Source: Ambrosia x helenae (Eukaryota; Streptophyta; Magnoliopsida; Asterales; Asteraceae). From it: 64,000 nucleotides of DNA. The position numbers and the translations under genes are program-made. Below are positions 43,281 to 55,200 of this stretch, in pieces; within the stretch, counting starts at the first letter, position 1, and every line of letters starts with the position of its first letter. The DNA lies in the NCBI GenBank assembly GCA_030844895.1, contig CM061224.1, positions 5,915,591 to 5,979,590 of the forward strand, written 5' to 3'. The notes below the pieces were generated by a model, which saw only the letters and a list, made by a program, of their open reading frames with translations, ran no database searches and was not told the DNA's origin.

Positions 43281-44084
43281 TTATTAGCTTATTAGCGGCG
43301 ACACCTTTAGCGGCGACCCGCCTAGGTGTCGCCGCTAAAGGCTTAAATCCCACCTAACACTTCAGCTCTCCTTCTCCACCGTTGGATCAAACATTAGATC
43401 AACGAATAGGGTTTCATCGTACAAGAACTTATTAGCGGCGACGGCATTAGCGGCGACCGTCACCGCTAATACTCAAAATTTTATTATTTCCCTCCACCGT
43501 TTCCATTTCCCTCTCTTTCTCTCATCTCTCTCATTGCTCATCTCTCTCGGCTCTCATCTCTCTCTCGCTGCTCTATCTCTCTCGGCTCTCATCTCTCTCT
43601 CGCTGCTCTCATCTTTCAACCACCACCACACCACCAAAGTTGCACCACCACCACACCACCGAAGCAACATATCTTCCTCTCTCCGGCCGCCACCACACCA
43701 CCGAGTTGCACCACCACCACACCACCGAAGCACCACCACAATCTCTCTCTCTAGAGGTTAGTTAAATTTTTTTTTCTGTTTTGATTTTCTTTTCTTTTTT
43801 GTTTTAATTTTTTTATATTTTTATAAAATGAGTTGTAGGGAAGCAATCTACTCAACCACGTGAAGATTCGTCAAATACCGGTTAGTCGCCGCTAATTGTT
43901 TTTTTTTTTTTTTTTTAATTTTTATGCTTTAATTAGGTTTGTATATATGTGTGTAAGTAGGTATGTACGTATACATGTGTGTATTTAGGTATGTATTCTG
44001 TTTTTTTATTTTTTCTGTTTTTTTTATTTTTTTCTGTTTTTTTTTATTTTTTTTTGTTTTTCTGTTTCTTTTTTGTTTTTTTAT

Positions 44085-44262
44085 TTGTATGTATGTATGT
44101 ATGTATGTATGTATGTATGAGTATATGTATGAGTGTATGTATGTATGTATGCGTGTATGTATGTATGTATGTATGAGTATATGCATGTATGAGTGTATGA
44201 GTGTATGTATGTATGTATGTATGTATGTATGTATGTATGTATGTATGAGTGTATGTTTGTTT
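44085..44262. repeat. (TATG)n microsatellite
   Basis: Long GTAT tetranucleotide run with occasional AGTG interruptions. It gives spurious Met/Tyr/Cys-rich frames on both strands. Confidence 0.95.
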
Positions 44263-44350
44263 ATATTTATATGTTAATACATATTGAGACTAGAAAGACA
44301 TGCCCGAAAATGAATTCACATTTAAAACATAGTGAGCTTAGAAATATCCG

Positions 44351-44625
44351 CCCGAAATTGATTAATAATTAATTTCGGGTAGTCCCCGTTTTGGGACTGC
44401 TTTTTGAATACTTTATCTCATTTAGGATATGAGTGTGTACTACATGATTGTTTTTGAAAGATTCGGTTGGCGTTTCCTCTTTGCTCCTCGGGTATATATT
44501 TGTATTATATACTTGGGGGCTAAGGGGAAATGCTGCCGAATTTTTGTTACACAAACAATCATGTAATACACATTCATATATGAGATAAGGTATTCAAAAA
44601 GTGTTTAGCAGCCTACCCTTTAGGT
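44351..44625. repeat. Long imperfect inverted repeat upstream of CACTA transposase
   Basis: The left arm (about 44397-44500: TTTTTGAATACTTTATCTCA, GTACTACATGATTGTTT, ATTCGG, GTTTCCTCTTTGCTCC) pairs imperfectly with the right arm (44506-44603, whose complement reads TTTTTGAATACCTTATCTCA, GTATTACATGATTGTTT, ATTCGG, ATTTCCCCTTAGCCCC). A small perfect hairpin, CCCGAAATT..AATTTCGGG, precedes it at 44351-44379. Confidence 0.75.
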
Positions 44626-44690
44626 GTCAATAATATGTTTCATTTAAATTATCGTGCCTTAAACCCAAATTATGTTTCAGTCACATCATC

Positions 44691-45700
44691 ATGTCGATCG
44701 ATAAAAGCCAGATTAAACTACAGAACCGTTTGGACGTAGAGTACGAAAAAGGATTTGACAATTTCATTGAGTATGCCAAACCATTCGTCAACTCATATGG
44801 AACGATTAGATGTACGTATAGAAAGTGTAATAATTCTAACTTCATAGACTTCACACACAATGACATATCATATTCGTATAAATGGTTTCGATGAGGATTA
44901 CACGATGTGGATCTATCACGGTGAAAATATAATTAGGCCGTCTCCTGTAGTTGTAGATAAGGTTAGGGGAAGAAGCGATATGAATGACGTTATCGAAGAC
45001 CTTATAAGGGAGCGTATGGAAGAGGATACAGACCTTAACGAAGGGGGCTCGGATACAGAGAGTAGTGATGTTCGTGATGAGTTTGAAGCCCTGGTAGATG
45101 AAGTCGAATCAGAATTATATCCTGGGTGTACTGATTATTCCTCCCTCGACTTTATATCAAAGCTTATGAATATGAAGGTAAGGCACAAATGGACTGATAA
45201 TTCGTTTGATGAGCTTCTCGGGTTTTCCAGTCTATACTTCCAGCAGGTAACAAGGTCCCCCCTTCGCATTATAAAGTCAAAAAGATATTAAAGAAGACTG
45301 GTTTGGGATATGAGATGATAGACATGTGTAAATGGGAATGTGCTCTCTTCTGGAAAGAACATCGGTCGTTGCAGAACTGTCCTGTTTGTAATGAGAGTCG
45401 GTGGGTAAATAAAGACACAAGTGGCAAGAAGGTACCTCACAAGGTGTTACGATACTTTCGTTTGACCCTAGACTACGACGCTTGTATGGCTCAAGGCGTA
45501 CAACAAAAGATATGATATGGCACAGTATCGGACAATCAAAAGATGGTATTATGCGTCATCCAGTTGATGGATCTTCATGGAAGGACTTTGATCAGAAGAT
45601 GGTATTATGCGTCAACGGATCGCCGAAGAAGAAGAAGAAGGAGGAAGCAGCTCCCAACAGTTGGATCAGATTGGTATATATTTGTGTACGTGCGTGTTTA
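44691..45700 (+). pseudogene. CACTA transposase remnant (TAM + TNP2-like)
   Basis: Starts MSIDKSQIKLQNRLDVEYEK with the transposase-associated domain (GFDNFIEYAKPF, CTYRKCNN, then after a shift IRINGFDEDYTMWIYHGE). TNP2-like sequence follows (KKTGLGYEMIDMCKWECALF, CPVCNESRW, MIWHSIGQSKDGIMRHPVDG). The frame must change near 44865, 45225-45270 and 45480 to follow the protein. After WKDFDQ a direct repeat (AGATGGTATTATGCGTC at 45541 and 45597) joins to an acidic tail, indicating internal deletion of most of the catalytic domain. Not functional. Confidence 0.82.
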
Positions 45701-46429
45701 GTTTTCATGTTTTTGCGATTGTTTGTTGGGTTTAAAGTAGGTTAAAATTAATATTATTTGGGGTGTTTGAAGGTTGGTATATTTGAAGAAGTGTTGGGTA
45801 GATGTCGCAGACATGTTCGCGGGATTGGGCATATGCCTTGTCCGAGAGAGAGTCTTCCGCATGTTACGCCAAGGCAACCGATGTTTACACATGCATGTCT
45901 TTGTATTTTAAATGTTAGTATTTGACCCGTTTGGTATAAATATGTTAGTAAGTAGGATATTTGATCCATTTGGTATATATTTATAGCCTCACAAAATTGA
46001 TAATCCAGACAGATTTTGATTGCAAATGACGTGTTTCTTTTTCTATTCTTAGAATTTTGAACAGCAACAACTATATAATATATTCAAATCAAAAGAGCTA
46101 GCGTTGTTAGTGATCATTAGTGTGAATACAAATTACAAACCCTCGATCGAGATATGCAATTGAAGAATTGGTTAGGTTTAATAAATTGGGTTGGTGGTAG
46201 TGTTGGACTGCTAGGAGTTGGGTAACCTATTCAAATCATATTCGTATGTATGTGGTTAGGATCAAATATGTAGTAAAAAAAATAGGAAGTTGTATAAAAG
46301 GTGTCAAACGAAGTCCCATTAAGAACTCTTCAAGCGACATTGGAATCGTCAAATCGAACCATATGATCTAGTTTTTAGTTTTTTTTTTCCAGATTTTTAG
46401 CTTGTAGTTTTATAATTTGTGGTATATCA
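45701..46429. other. Noncoding, possibly CACTA 3' part
   Basis: No recognisable gene. Open frames at 45698-45969 on the minus strand have no known domain. Confidence 0.4.
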
Positions 46430-47583
46430 TTGTGTTCGTTTGTTAGTGTTCGTTTGTTAAAGAAATTATGTGTTCACGAACAGTTCATGAACAATTACCG
46501 ATCGAGATTTTCTGTTCGTGTTCGTTTGTTAAGAAAACACTCGTGTTCGTGTTTGTTTGTGTTCGTTTGTTAATTTTGTTCATGAACGCTCATGAACACA
46601 ATTGGACATTAATGAACACAAACATGTGTGCATGAATACAAAGTATTCAGGAATGGAAACAAACATAAAGGGACATATATTAACTTCCAAATAATATCGA
46701 ATTTACATATACTATGAAAGTAACTAGATCCACACAAAGTATAACCTAGTTATACAAACATACTTACTACTTAACATAATATAATAAAGTAGTGTCTGAA
46801 AAAACTAAACTCGCATCTTAAACTTGAATTCTTCATTAATTGGTTATTTAAACTTGAACTCTATATTAATTATTTATTTAATGTTTATATTAAAAGTAGG
46901 GGTTGACGCCCCACTTACGGTGTGCGCATATAATGTATATATGTGTGGCCCTTGGGGGGGGGGGGCAAAAGTAAAGTTCCACTAATTTTAACGTTATTTT
47001 ACTAATTTTGTGAAAATAACGTTAAAAACGACGGACGGTTAATCATGCATCATGTGGTGGTGTAGATAGCCAAAAGACAAAGGGATACATGCACCGATCG
47101 AGTTTGTCCCGATTGCTAAGTGTTCCGTGCCTTATGTCCAGGCTTGATACCAAACCACATCGAGCCGGGGGTCTCACTGGAAGCAGCCTCTTTATTCTTA
47201 GGGGTAGAGGTAAGGCTGTCTACATCTTACCCTCCTCAGACCTTACCTTAGCTTTGCTATAGGTGGGATTAACTGAGTATGATGATGATATTAAAAGTAG
47301 GGTTTGTTGATCTTGTATGGCCATATACTTACCTCATATAAATTATTTACTTATTTGGGTAAAATAAATAAAAATTAAAGAATGTAAAAAAACATTATAA
47401 AAATAAAAACCCCTATTAAACTATCGAACATAAATGAACTTAAACGAACACATTATCGAACGTTCACGAACATAAACGAACACGTTAGCGAACGTTCATG
47501 AACATAAATGAACGAACACAAACGAACTCCCCGCCGAACGGTTCGTGAAATGTTCGCTGAAAGTTCAGTTCGTTTGCAGCCCT
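46430..47583. mobile_element. TTCG-rich MITE, left-truncated, interrupted by SINE
   Basis: Tracts of TGTTCGTTTGTTAAG-like repeats occur at about 46430-46620, with complementary CGAACATAAACGAAC tracts at 47400-47560. The right terminus TTCGTTTGCAGCCCT is related to the termini of the 26218-26798 element. No left terminal repeat was found. A poly-G run (12) is at about 46955-46967. Confidence 0.65.
46887..47302 (+). mobile_element. Au-like SINE with 15-bp TSD
   Basis: ATATTAAAAGTAGGG flanks the insert at 46887-46901 and 47288-47302. The 3' half (about 47160-47287) has the Au SINE signature: GAGCCGGGGGTCTC, GGAAGCAGCCTCTTTATTC, GGGGTAGAGGTAAGGCTG, TCTACATCTTACCCTCC, ending in GATGATGAT. The 386-bp insert is about twice the usual Au length, so its 5' half holds extra sequence. 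Confidence 0.75.
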
Positions 47584-48599
47584 AGTCAAAACCGCACCAA
47601 CCGAAGCAAAACTCAATTCCAACCCGAACCGGTTCGGCCGGATACCAGTGTGGTCTAAATTTAACCCGGAAATTTTTTTTTGTGCACCTCTAGCTGGACC
47701 CACCGCCACCGGTCTTTTGTTAGGGCTTTGCTTTAAAAGTTCATATTTGGGCTTTTCTTACCCATGTAAAGTTATTGGGCTCTTTTGTCTGCAATTGGGC
47801 TCAAGATCTAGCCCATAAACACACAACAACATATTTATACGACGTCGTACCTCCATAACACTTGACCCTCTCTCCGGCCACTTACTCCGGCCACCGTCTA
47901 AGTTCCGGCGACTACCCATCTTGCAATTGCAACAGAATTCAGGTACAAATGTTATTACTTATTTGATGGGTTTTGTTCTTTTTTTTTTTTTTATGAAACT
48001 CATTGTGTTGAATACTTGCATACCATCTGTTCGATGAAATGTCTGTAAGAGATTTGACTAGATTTGTGTATTAGAAATTAGAAATACGTGTCTATTGAGG
48101 TTGAAATGAAATGGGTTTTTATTCTAGTTTAATTTATTACTATTTTTATAGCAATAAGTGGAGCTGCATTTTAGATTGTTTTTATTTTTGAGGTGCATAC
48201 CATCTGTTTGATGAAATGTCTGTGAGAAGTTTGATAGGACTTGTGTGACAAAGATATGTTTCTATTGAGGCTGAAATGAAATGGGTTCATATTTAGGTTA
48301 TTTCTATTTTGACTGTTAGTAACTGTAGCAAAAACAAGAGTTTCGGCTTTATTCTGACTGTAGGTGTTATGATAAGAAAGAATGGTACTCTGATTAGCGA
48401 TTATATATGTGACCGAGCTGATCTTTTTTATTCAGATGATTTGTAACGAATTCCACTGACCGGTCGATGGTATGCAACGTGTTAGAACATTTTATATGTT
48501 GTTATGGATTAGATGCGAAATAATGTTTCTTTTATCATGTCATATGGATAGAGCTGAAAGATTTGTGTGTTTCTTTACATTGCATAACAGAGAAGCACA
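47584..48599 (+). promoter_or_regulatory. ATP11 promoter, 5'UTR exon and 5'UTR intron
   Basis: The 5'UTR exon ends at 47942 (GAATTCAG|GTACAA). The intron runs to 48590 (CATAACAG|AGAAGCACA), and the ATG follows at 48600. Upstream are GGGCTCAAGATC, GCCCATAAAC and the palindrome TACGACGTCGTA (about 47838). The block is duplicated at 401-1330 + 25176-25331. The duplicate keeps the same splice sites, which supports the exon call. Confidence 0.7.
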
Positions 48600-51038
48600 A
48601 TGCTACGTGTAGCAGCGAGGCTCTCAAGACGTGCTCTATCTTCTGTTGAATGTAGTTCTGGCTCTTATCATTCAGCATTGTTCACCGGTTCTGTACAAAG
48701 TGGACCGAGAATAGGGCATTGCATTTCAGGTGACTTTCTTAAATCAGTTTCAAATGGCTCCCACATGTTTTCTAGCTTTGCCTCTGGGTTCTCACCGTTA
48801 AAACACAAGCCGTTGGAGTCCCTTATTGACGTTGAGAGGGCAAAACATCAAACTCCAGAGGATCTAGCTGCAATTTGGGATGATGTAAGTTCATGTGACT
48901 TGTTGATTCTTCTATTTCTTAGCCTTTTCATGAAAAGTCGAATATTATTTCCCTTGGCTTATGTTAAAGGTATGGCATATTGGCTGAATCATAAATCAAA
49001 TGTAACAATGTGGGTCACCATTGTGTTTCTTGAAACTAAAGTCACAGTTCAAATATGTGAAGGCGCTTGCAATAATTAATCAAGAGTTTGTATATAACCT
49101 TGCACTTAAAAAACGGATCAAGTAATCAACGTAAGATACTAAGATCCTTAAATGCACAGTGAGAATTCCCAATGTTCAAGACAAAACCTTACTCGTTGCT
49201 ACAACATTTGAAGGAGAAATATAACTGTACAGTCAACCATGTAATAAAGTTTATTTTAGTTAAGAAAAATTGTCATTTAAGTGATTGATATCAGCTATGG
49301 AGGTAGACTTCGGTATGGTGCATGATTCAGTCACTGTAGCAGCAGCATTGCTCTGTGGAATCTTGCACCGTATCAAAGTCCATACAGCAAAAACTTAACC
49401 AGGTTAAGTTTTTTTAACAGGGGTGCATTGAGAGAAAATAGTATGAAAGGTGGGACTAGTGGTAGGAATATTCTTAGTTAGGATTATTATCGGCCAACCG
49501 AAAAAGTATCAGATTATTAAAATCCATTTTGCCTTATTTAATCTGTTCAAAATGATATTTAACCAGCTGATTGTGAATTTTCAGTTTCATTTAGGCAGAG
49601 GTCATATTGGTGCATCAATGAAGACAAAGTTGTATCATCTGATGGAGCACCGAGCTGCTGACTGGTAGTTTCTGTTCATCTCAAATGTTTTTTTCAGTTC
49701 AGAACACCTTTTTAGGAAGTTCTGGATCTTAATTGTTTGCCGATTGCTCCAAACACCTTTCTTTTATTATACAACCCCACAATGCTTTCCAAAATGGCCT
49801 CTTAAATCGACTTTTCAGAAACTGTATTAACTGGGATTTTTTATTTTTATTTTTATTTTTTTTGTATCCATTATTGTTGTTACTTGTTATTGAATGGGAT
49901 TATGCATATCCACACACGTTGTAATATATAAAAATCATAAATTATTTAAGCTCCCTTCCACCTACCCACGAAGAAAGTGGGAAAACATTGTGATCGATCG
50001 CAGGTCTGTGTTCAGAAAATGCTTCCTATATTTTATATAAGCTTGTTCTTGTTACCTTTTTCATTGGTTTTATATTTCAAAATTAACACTTCTTGATTGT
50101 TATGTAGCCGCTATTTTGTGCTTCCTGTGTGGAAAGGCAGTGGTTATACAACGATGTTTATGCAAGGTTTGATTCTCTTTATCAACAATACTGCAAGCAC
50201 TACCATTTATATATATATATTATTTAGTGTGGCATGGGAAATGATGAATACTAAAATTTTATTTGAACGGCTTAAATTACACCAAATCTACCTACAACAG
50301 GGCTCAGATAATTAGGTCAATACTATTGTAATCATTATCTTATGTGTTTATGTATATACGGAATTCCTGCCACACCGCACTGGGAAATCCCTTAGTTCTT
50401 TCAGCAAACCATATTATTTATTTTTTAACTTTCAAAAAATGTTTTTGACTATTTTTTATAGATAAAGGAACCATGTGTATCCAAAATAATCACTTTCTCG
50501 TAATCCTGACAGCAAAGCTTTTTGCATACATCATCCTAGAGTTGTGTTAGATAGGATTTAGATTATAGTTGTAATAATATTTCGTTTAATTATAATTAAC
50601 ACGTTAAAAAGTTTTACTAGGTTCAACCTAACCCTGTCCTACCGGTTTTCAACCTTAGCCCGGACTGACCCATCCATCTTGCCACTTTGACTCAGCGTTA
50701 CCAGCTTATCTAACATTTACCATTTTGATGCAGTACAGATGCCACACATACTTTTCACAGGTCTTGAAGATTACAAAGCAAGAGGAACTCAAGCAGCTCC
50801 ATACTTCACCGTTTCTCATTACAAAGAATTTGCAGAAACGAAGGATTTAGTTCTTATCCGAGGGGATATTGTGTTTGCCAGCAAGTTGACTGACTCAGAA
50901 GCAAAATGGCTCCTGGAGACCGCACAGTCCTTTTACTTGAACGACACAAGGTACAAACTGGTTGAGCAGTTCAACAAAAAGACAAGTGAATTCGACTTTA
51001 AAGATGTTTTGCGCGCATTAGACATGCCCATAATGTAG
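48600..51038 (+). CDS. ATP11: ATP11 family F1-ATPase assembly factor
   Basis: Mitochondrial chaperone family that binds free F1 beta subunit during ATP synthase assembly. Four coding exons with consistent phases: 48600-48884, 49585-49664, 50108-50166, 50734-51038, giving 242 aa. The N-terminus MLRVAARLSRRALSS is Arg-rich and lacks acidic residues, as in a mitochondrial presequence. The ATP11 core starts at HQTPEDLAAIWDD and runs through FHLGRGHIGASMKTKLYHL, the C/R-containing FVLPVWKGSGYTTMF, HILFTGLEDYKARGTQAAPY and FAETKDLVLIRGD. It ends in FKDVLRALDMPIM. No lesion was seen. The 242-residue length is on the short side compared with what I recall for plant homologues, so an extra small exon cannot be excluded. 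API5 follows downstream in tandem. Confidence 0.93.
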
Positions 51039-52266
51039 TTGGTTCATTAGTGAAAACCGACATAGGAACACCATAAGAAAGATCATTGGTTGTTTTGGTG
51101 ATTTAGCTCTGTTTCAAAGGTTGTTGCAGTGTGTAACAAACAAAACAGAATATAAAATTTGACTTATTGTTAAAACGACTTCGGATGATTGTAATATAAG
51201 CTTCATTGCAGAAGCAACGCTTTCGGCTTATTGGTTGTCTTTTACTTTAACGAGTTCATTCCGTACATTCATTGGAAGTTAGCTAAAAAGGAAACCGGTC
51301 AAAATATATATAATATATAAGGGGTTGTTTGAGGCTCTTAACCATTCAGTGCTGAATGATTCAGCATTCAGCGCGTTTGTTTCAGCCTCTGAATGGAATG
51401 GTTAAGGCTGAATCATTAAGACTTGAGATGTTGCTAACCATTAAACACTGAATCATTAAGCACTAACTAGGCTAAGCCTTAATCAAACTCTCATACCAAT
51501 GTGGGACAAGAAAACTAACCATTAATAGGTCCAACTTAATGATTCAGCACTTAACCATAAAGACCTCTTAACCATTCAGACCTCTTAATGATTCAACACT
51601 TAATCAACCAAACAGCCCCTAAGTGTTTGAGGGCATTAACTTATCAAGTTAAACTTAAGGCTTGTCTCAAAACAAATCAAACTTATATCAAGTTCACAAC
51701 TAATAGCCTCTTAATAATTCCACTAATATGCTACATAAGAATCAATAAGCATTACAAGCATTTAGTTCACCAGAAGGGCATCTGTGAATCAGGTAGCAAA
51801 CCTTTTCTTACCCATTAAATTTCAAAATAATCCGTAATGAAAATTTTACCTCTTTGTCCATTCGCCTATGTTAATAACCCTTACCCAGCCACTCAAACAC
51901 CACTTCCTCGACCCACCACCACATTAACGTACTCTTACTAGTTTAACACAGTCTCTTATCAAGTCTCACACCTCTTACTAGCTCAACACTTAATAACGGT
52001 CCCGAACAACCCGTTAGCAATCAATCAAATACTTGGTAAACAAACTTCCAAAACGGGTCAAGTCGGGTCGGGTCCATTTTCAAGCCCTATATTAGGAAAG
52101 TACCTTTTAAGCCCATATATAATCTAACCTTTCCAAAAACACACGCTTTTACACACACTCTGCAGCCAATCGACACAAACCTCCTTCATCATCTGTTCAA
52201 CAAACTAACCAATAATAATATTATTATTATTACTTAATAACACATCGCACACAGTTAATCACCAAC
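51039..52266. other. ATP11-API5 intergenic region
   Basis: Contains the Harbinger MITE and the API5 promoter/5'UTR. No gene seen. The segment 52100-52266 is CA-rich and probably holds the API5 transcription start. Confidence 0.6.
51318..51622. mobile_element. PIF/Harbinger-type MITE
   Basis: Element 51321-51619 with TSD TAA at 51318-51320 and 51620-51622. Terminal inverted repeats are GGGGTTGTTTG... and ...CAAACAGCCCC. Interior rich in TTCAGCATTCAGC and CTTAACCATT repeats able to fold. Confidence 0.82.
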
Positions 52267-55200
52267 ATGTCAGACGCTTCAAATGACGCTAACGACATCG
52301 AAAAGCTTTACGTTTATGGCGCAGCCCTCAGCGAAGCCAAAGACAAGTCTCAGGTTTACATATTTTGTCTATTTACAGTTTGTAATGATCTATTATATGA
52401 AAATTAGGGTTTTATTGAAGTAAACAATGTTTTGTTGGTGTGTAGAATGTGGACGATTACAAGAGTATTATTGAGGCTGCGAGAACTTCCAGTATTAAGG
52501 CGAGGCAGTTAGCGGCTCAGTTGATTCCTAGGTTTTTTAAGTTCTTTCCTGGATTATCGGGATCTGCGGTCGATGCGCATCTGGATTTGTGTGAAGCAGA
52601 AGAGCTTGGGGTTAGTGTTTTTTTTGTTAATATTATTTAAGAAGTTAATTAAGAGCTGTTGATTTGAAAATTAGTAATCATGTTTGCATATGATGATGAA
52701 TCATAGAATTGGAACAGTAAAATTGATAGAAATGACCAACATAGAGTGTTGCGTTAGTAAAAGTGCGCTATAATTTGGATTTTGGAATATGTAAGGAATA
52801 GTTATTAATCACTAGTAGAGTTATATGGATGATATAATATTATACGGTTTATTGTTTATACCATTGCTGCATAGCGAAATCTAGTTAGCTATTGTCACAT
52901 ACATGTAGTACTGTGGCTGTTTTTATACTTATTGGCGCTCGCAACCACTTTCGCATGTTTAGAGTCTTAGATTTGAATTTATGACTACCTAGCTAACAAG
53001 CTTGTGAGGATGAGTTAGTTGAATGGGTAAATGAAGCAAAGTTAGTGTAAGTTGGTGTGAAAGGATTCTAAGGAATCAAGATGGATCATTGCAAATGTAA
53101 TTTCCATATATGTAGTTGATTGTAAATGCTAATATAGCCAGTGTCTTGCTGATACTAACCAAGGGTTAAAAGTACGGAAACGGGCCTCGAGGCGTTTTCC
53201 CTTCGCCTCACGAGGCGTATGCCTCGAGGCAAACCGAGGCGGAATTAAAAAATTAATATAAATATTATATATCTTATAAAAAATGAAATACTAACTAATT
53301 CCATCATCAGATTCATCAAAAAAACACATTAAAAAGACATGGAATGGTTAAAATTGACACAAAAAGTCTAAAACATAAAAATAAACGTCTAAAACCCCTG
53401 AGGCGCAAGTGACGCGCACCTGAGGCGCAATTTTTGTTACCGCCTCAGCCCTGTGAGGCGTAGGTACAAACTACCACCCTGAGGCGACGCCTCATAGTCG
53501 TTTTCTACCCGAATCGCCTTGAGGCGCATGCCTCACCCGTTTTTTAAAACCATGATACTAACTACAAGCCTTGTTGAGTAACTTAGCATTTTAGCTAAAC
53601 TAATTGTGGTCTTTTAAAGAAATTTTCTAGTTTGTATGCCGATGCAAAATTTTTCAATGTTTGATATCTTGGAGATTTCAATGGTAACATGTTTGCATTA
53701 TTTAGGGAAGACAAAAGGTCTTGTAAAGAAAGTACCTTTTTTTTATGTTCCATTATTTCTTAATGTTAAAGTTGATATTATGGCTAAATGAGAATATTGA
53801 ATCACCGTAATCTTGCTATGATTTCAAGGCCATGGTTAGTTATGAGCATGTATCTAGTAGTTGAAGAGGGATTTGTGTGTCAAAATCTTCTAGCACCTGT
53901 ACACCTGACATTTGTTGCATAAGGATTCAAATTTGTTTGTTGGACCATCTACTTTTGTTTGCTTTCTCTTACAATACATTTCACAAGGATTAGTTTAGTT
54001 TCAACTGAAGGCCTTACTTCTTTTTTTGGTTGCTCATTTTGTAAAAAGATACGGGTTCAAGCGATACGTGGCCTTCCTCTTTTCTGTAAGGATACACCGG
54101 AGCATATTTCCAAGATTGTTGACATTCTTGCACAACTTCTCATAGCTGGTAAAGTTGGGTTTTAAGTTTTTTTTTTTGGATGGATTGTGCTATATACAAT
54201 TGTTTGTGACCTTTAATACTTTAATATTTCCAGAAGAAAATGTGGAGCGTGATGCAGTGCATAAAGCTCTTTTGTCCTTGTTAAGGCAAGATGTAAAAGG
54301 TACATCAATAATGCCTTTCTTTTGCATTATGATGTGTACAATTTACATACCCAGCCTCGTATAGCAAAATGTCTTGCACCCAGTTAATAACTGTTTAACT
54401 GTAAATAAATAATATATGCTTGCAGCGTCCTTGACGGCATTATTTAAGCACATCGAGAGTGTTGATGAACCAGTTACAGATGATAATCTTCGTGAGAGGA
54501 CCCTAATCTTTATCAGGGATAAGGTGACAAGACTACTTTCTCATGCATTCCAATGGTTGTTTTTTTAGTACGAAAATGTTGTCTGAATAAATTTTTGTAG
54601 GTGTTCCCTCTGAAATCTGAGCTCTTGAAGCCACAGGAGCAAATGGAAAGGCATATAACTGATTTAATTAAGAAAGTATGATTCTAATGTTATCATTCAG
54701 TAAAAAAATAGTCACATTTATTTATCTTTTTATTGCCTGAGTTTCTTATATGTATGCTTTACATGATACACTATAATGTAATTGGTAACTTTACTAATGT
54801 GCTTTGACCAATTATATTGCAGAGTTTACAAGATGTTACAGGAGCAGAGTTCAAGATGTTCATGGATTTTTTAAAAAGTTTGAGCATATTTGGAGCAAAA
54901 GCTCCTACTGAGCGTGTGCAAGAGCTTGTTGAAATCATTGAAGGCCAAGCTGATCTTGATGCACAATTTAGTGTGAGTTATTATTTTTGTTCTTTTGCCC
55001 TAGCTTGTTAAATATGTAATTTTCTAATTTGCTTCAACAAGCAGTAACTTTTGCTGATTATGACTATCAAAATGCAGGTTGAAGATGGGGACCATGTTGA
55101 TAGATTAATATCATGCCTATATATGGCTCTCCCATTTTTTATTGTACGTCTTTTTTGGTATTTATACAATTTATCTTCAGTTCTAGCAGATTAGCTTTCT

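Larger units (their letters stand above)
43284..45700 (+). mobile_element. Decayed CACTA (En/Spm-like) transposon
   Basis: Subterminal motif arrays TTAGCGGCGAC / GTCGCCGCTAA at 43293-43345, 43433-43475 and about 43885-43900 are typical of plant CACTA elements. A transposase remnant with TAM and TNP2-type parts follows. I could not find the CACTA ends themselves, so borders are approximate. 43500-43750 encodes only CT-rich and CACCAC-rich low-complexity frames. Confidence 0.7.

Noticed and set aside
43929..44277. Tyr/Met/Cys- and Lys-rich frames
   Set aside because: Products of the (TATG)n and T-rich simple repeats.
44691..45515. Intact host gene
   Set aside because: TAM/TNP2 motifs show a CACTA transposase, and several frameshifts show it is dead.
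53167..53553. Coding or regulatory GC-rich island in API5 intron
   Set aside because: The 9-bp TSD and inverted GAGGCG arms show it is a MITE.
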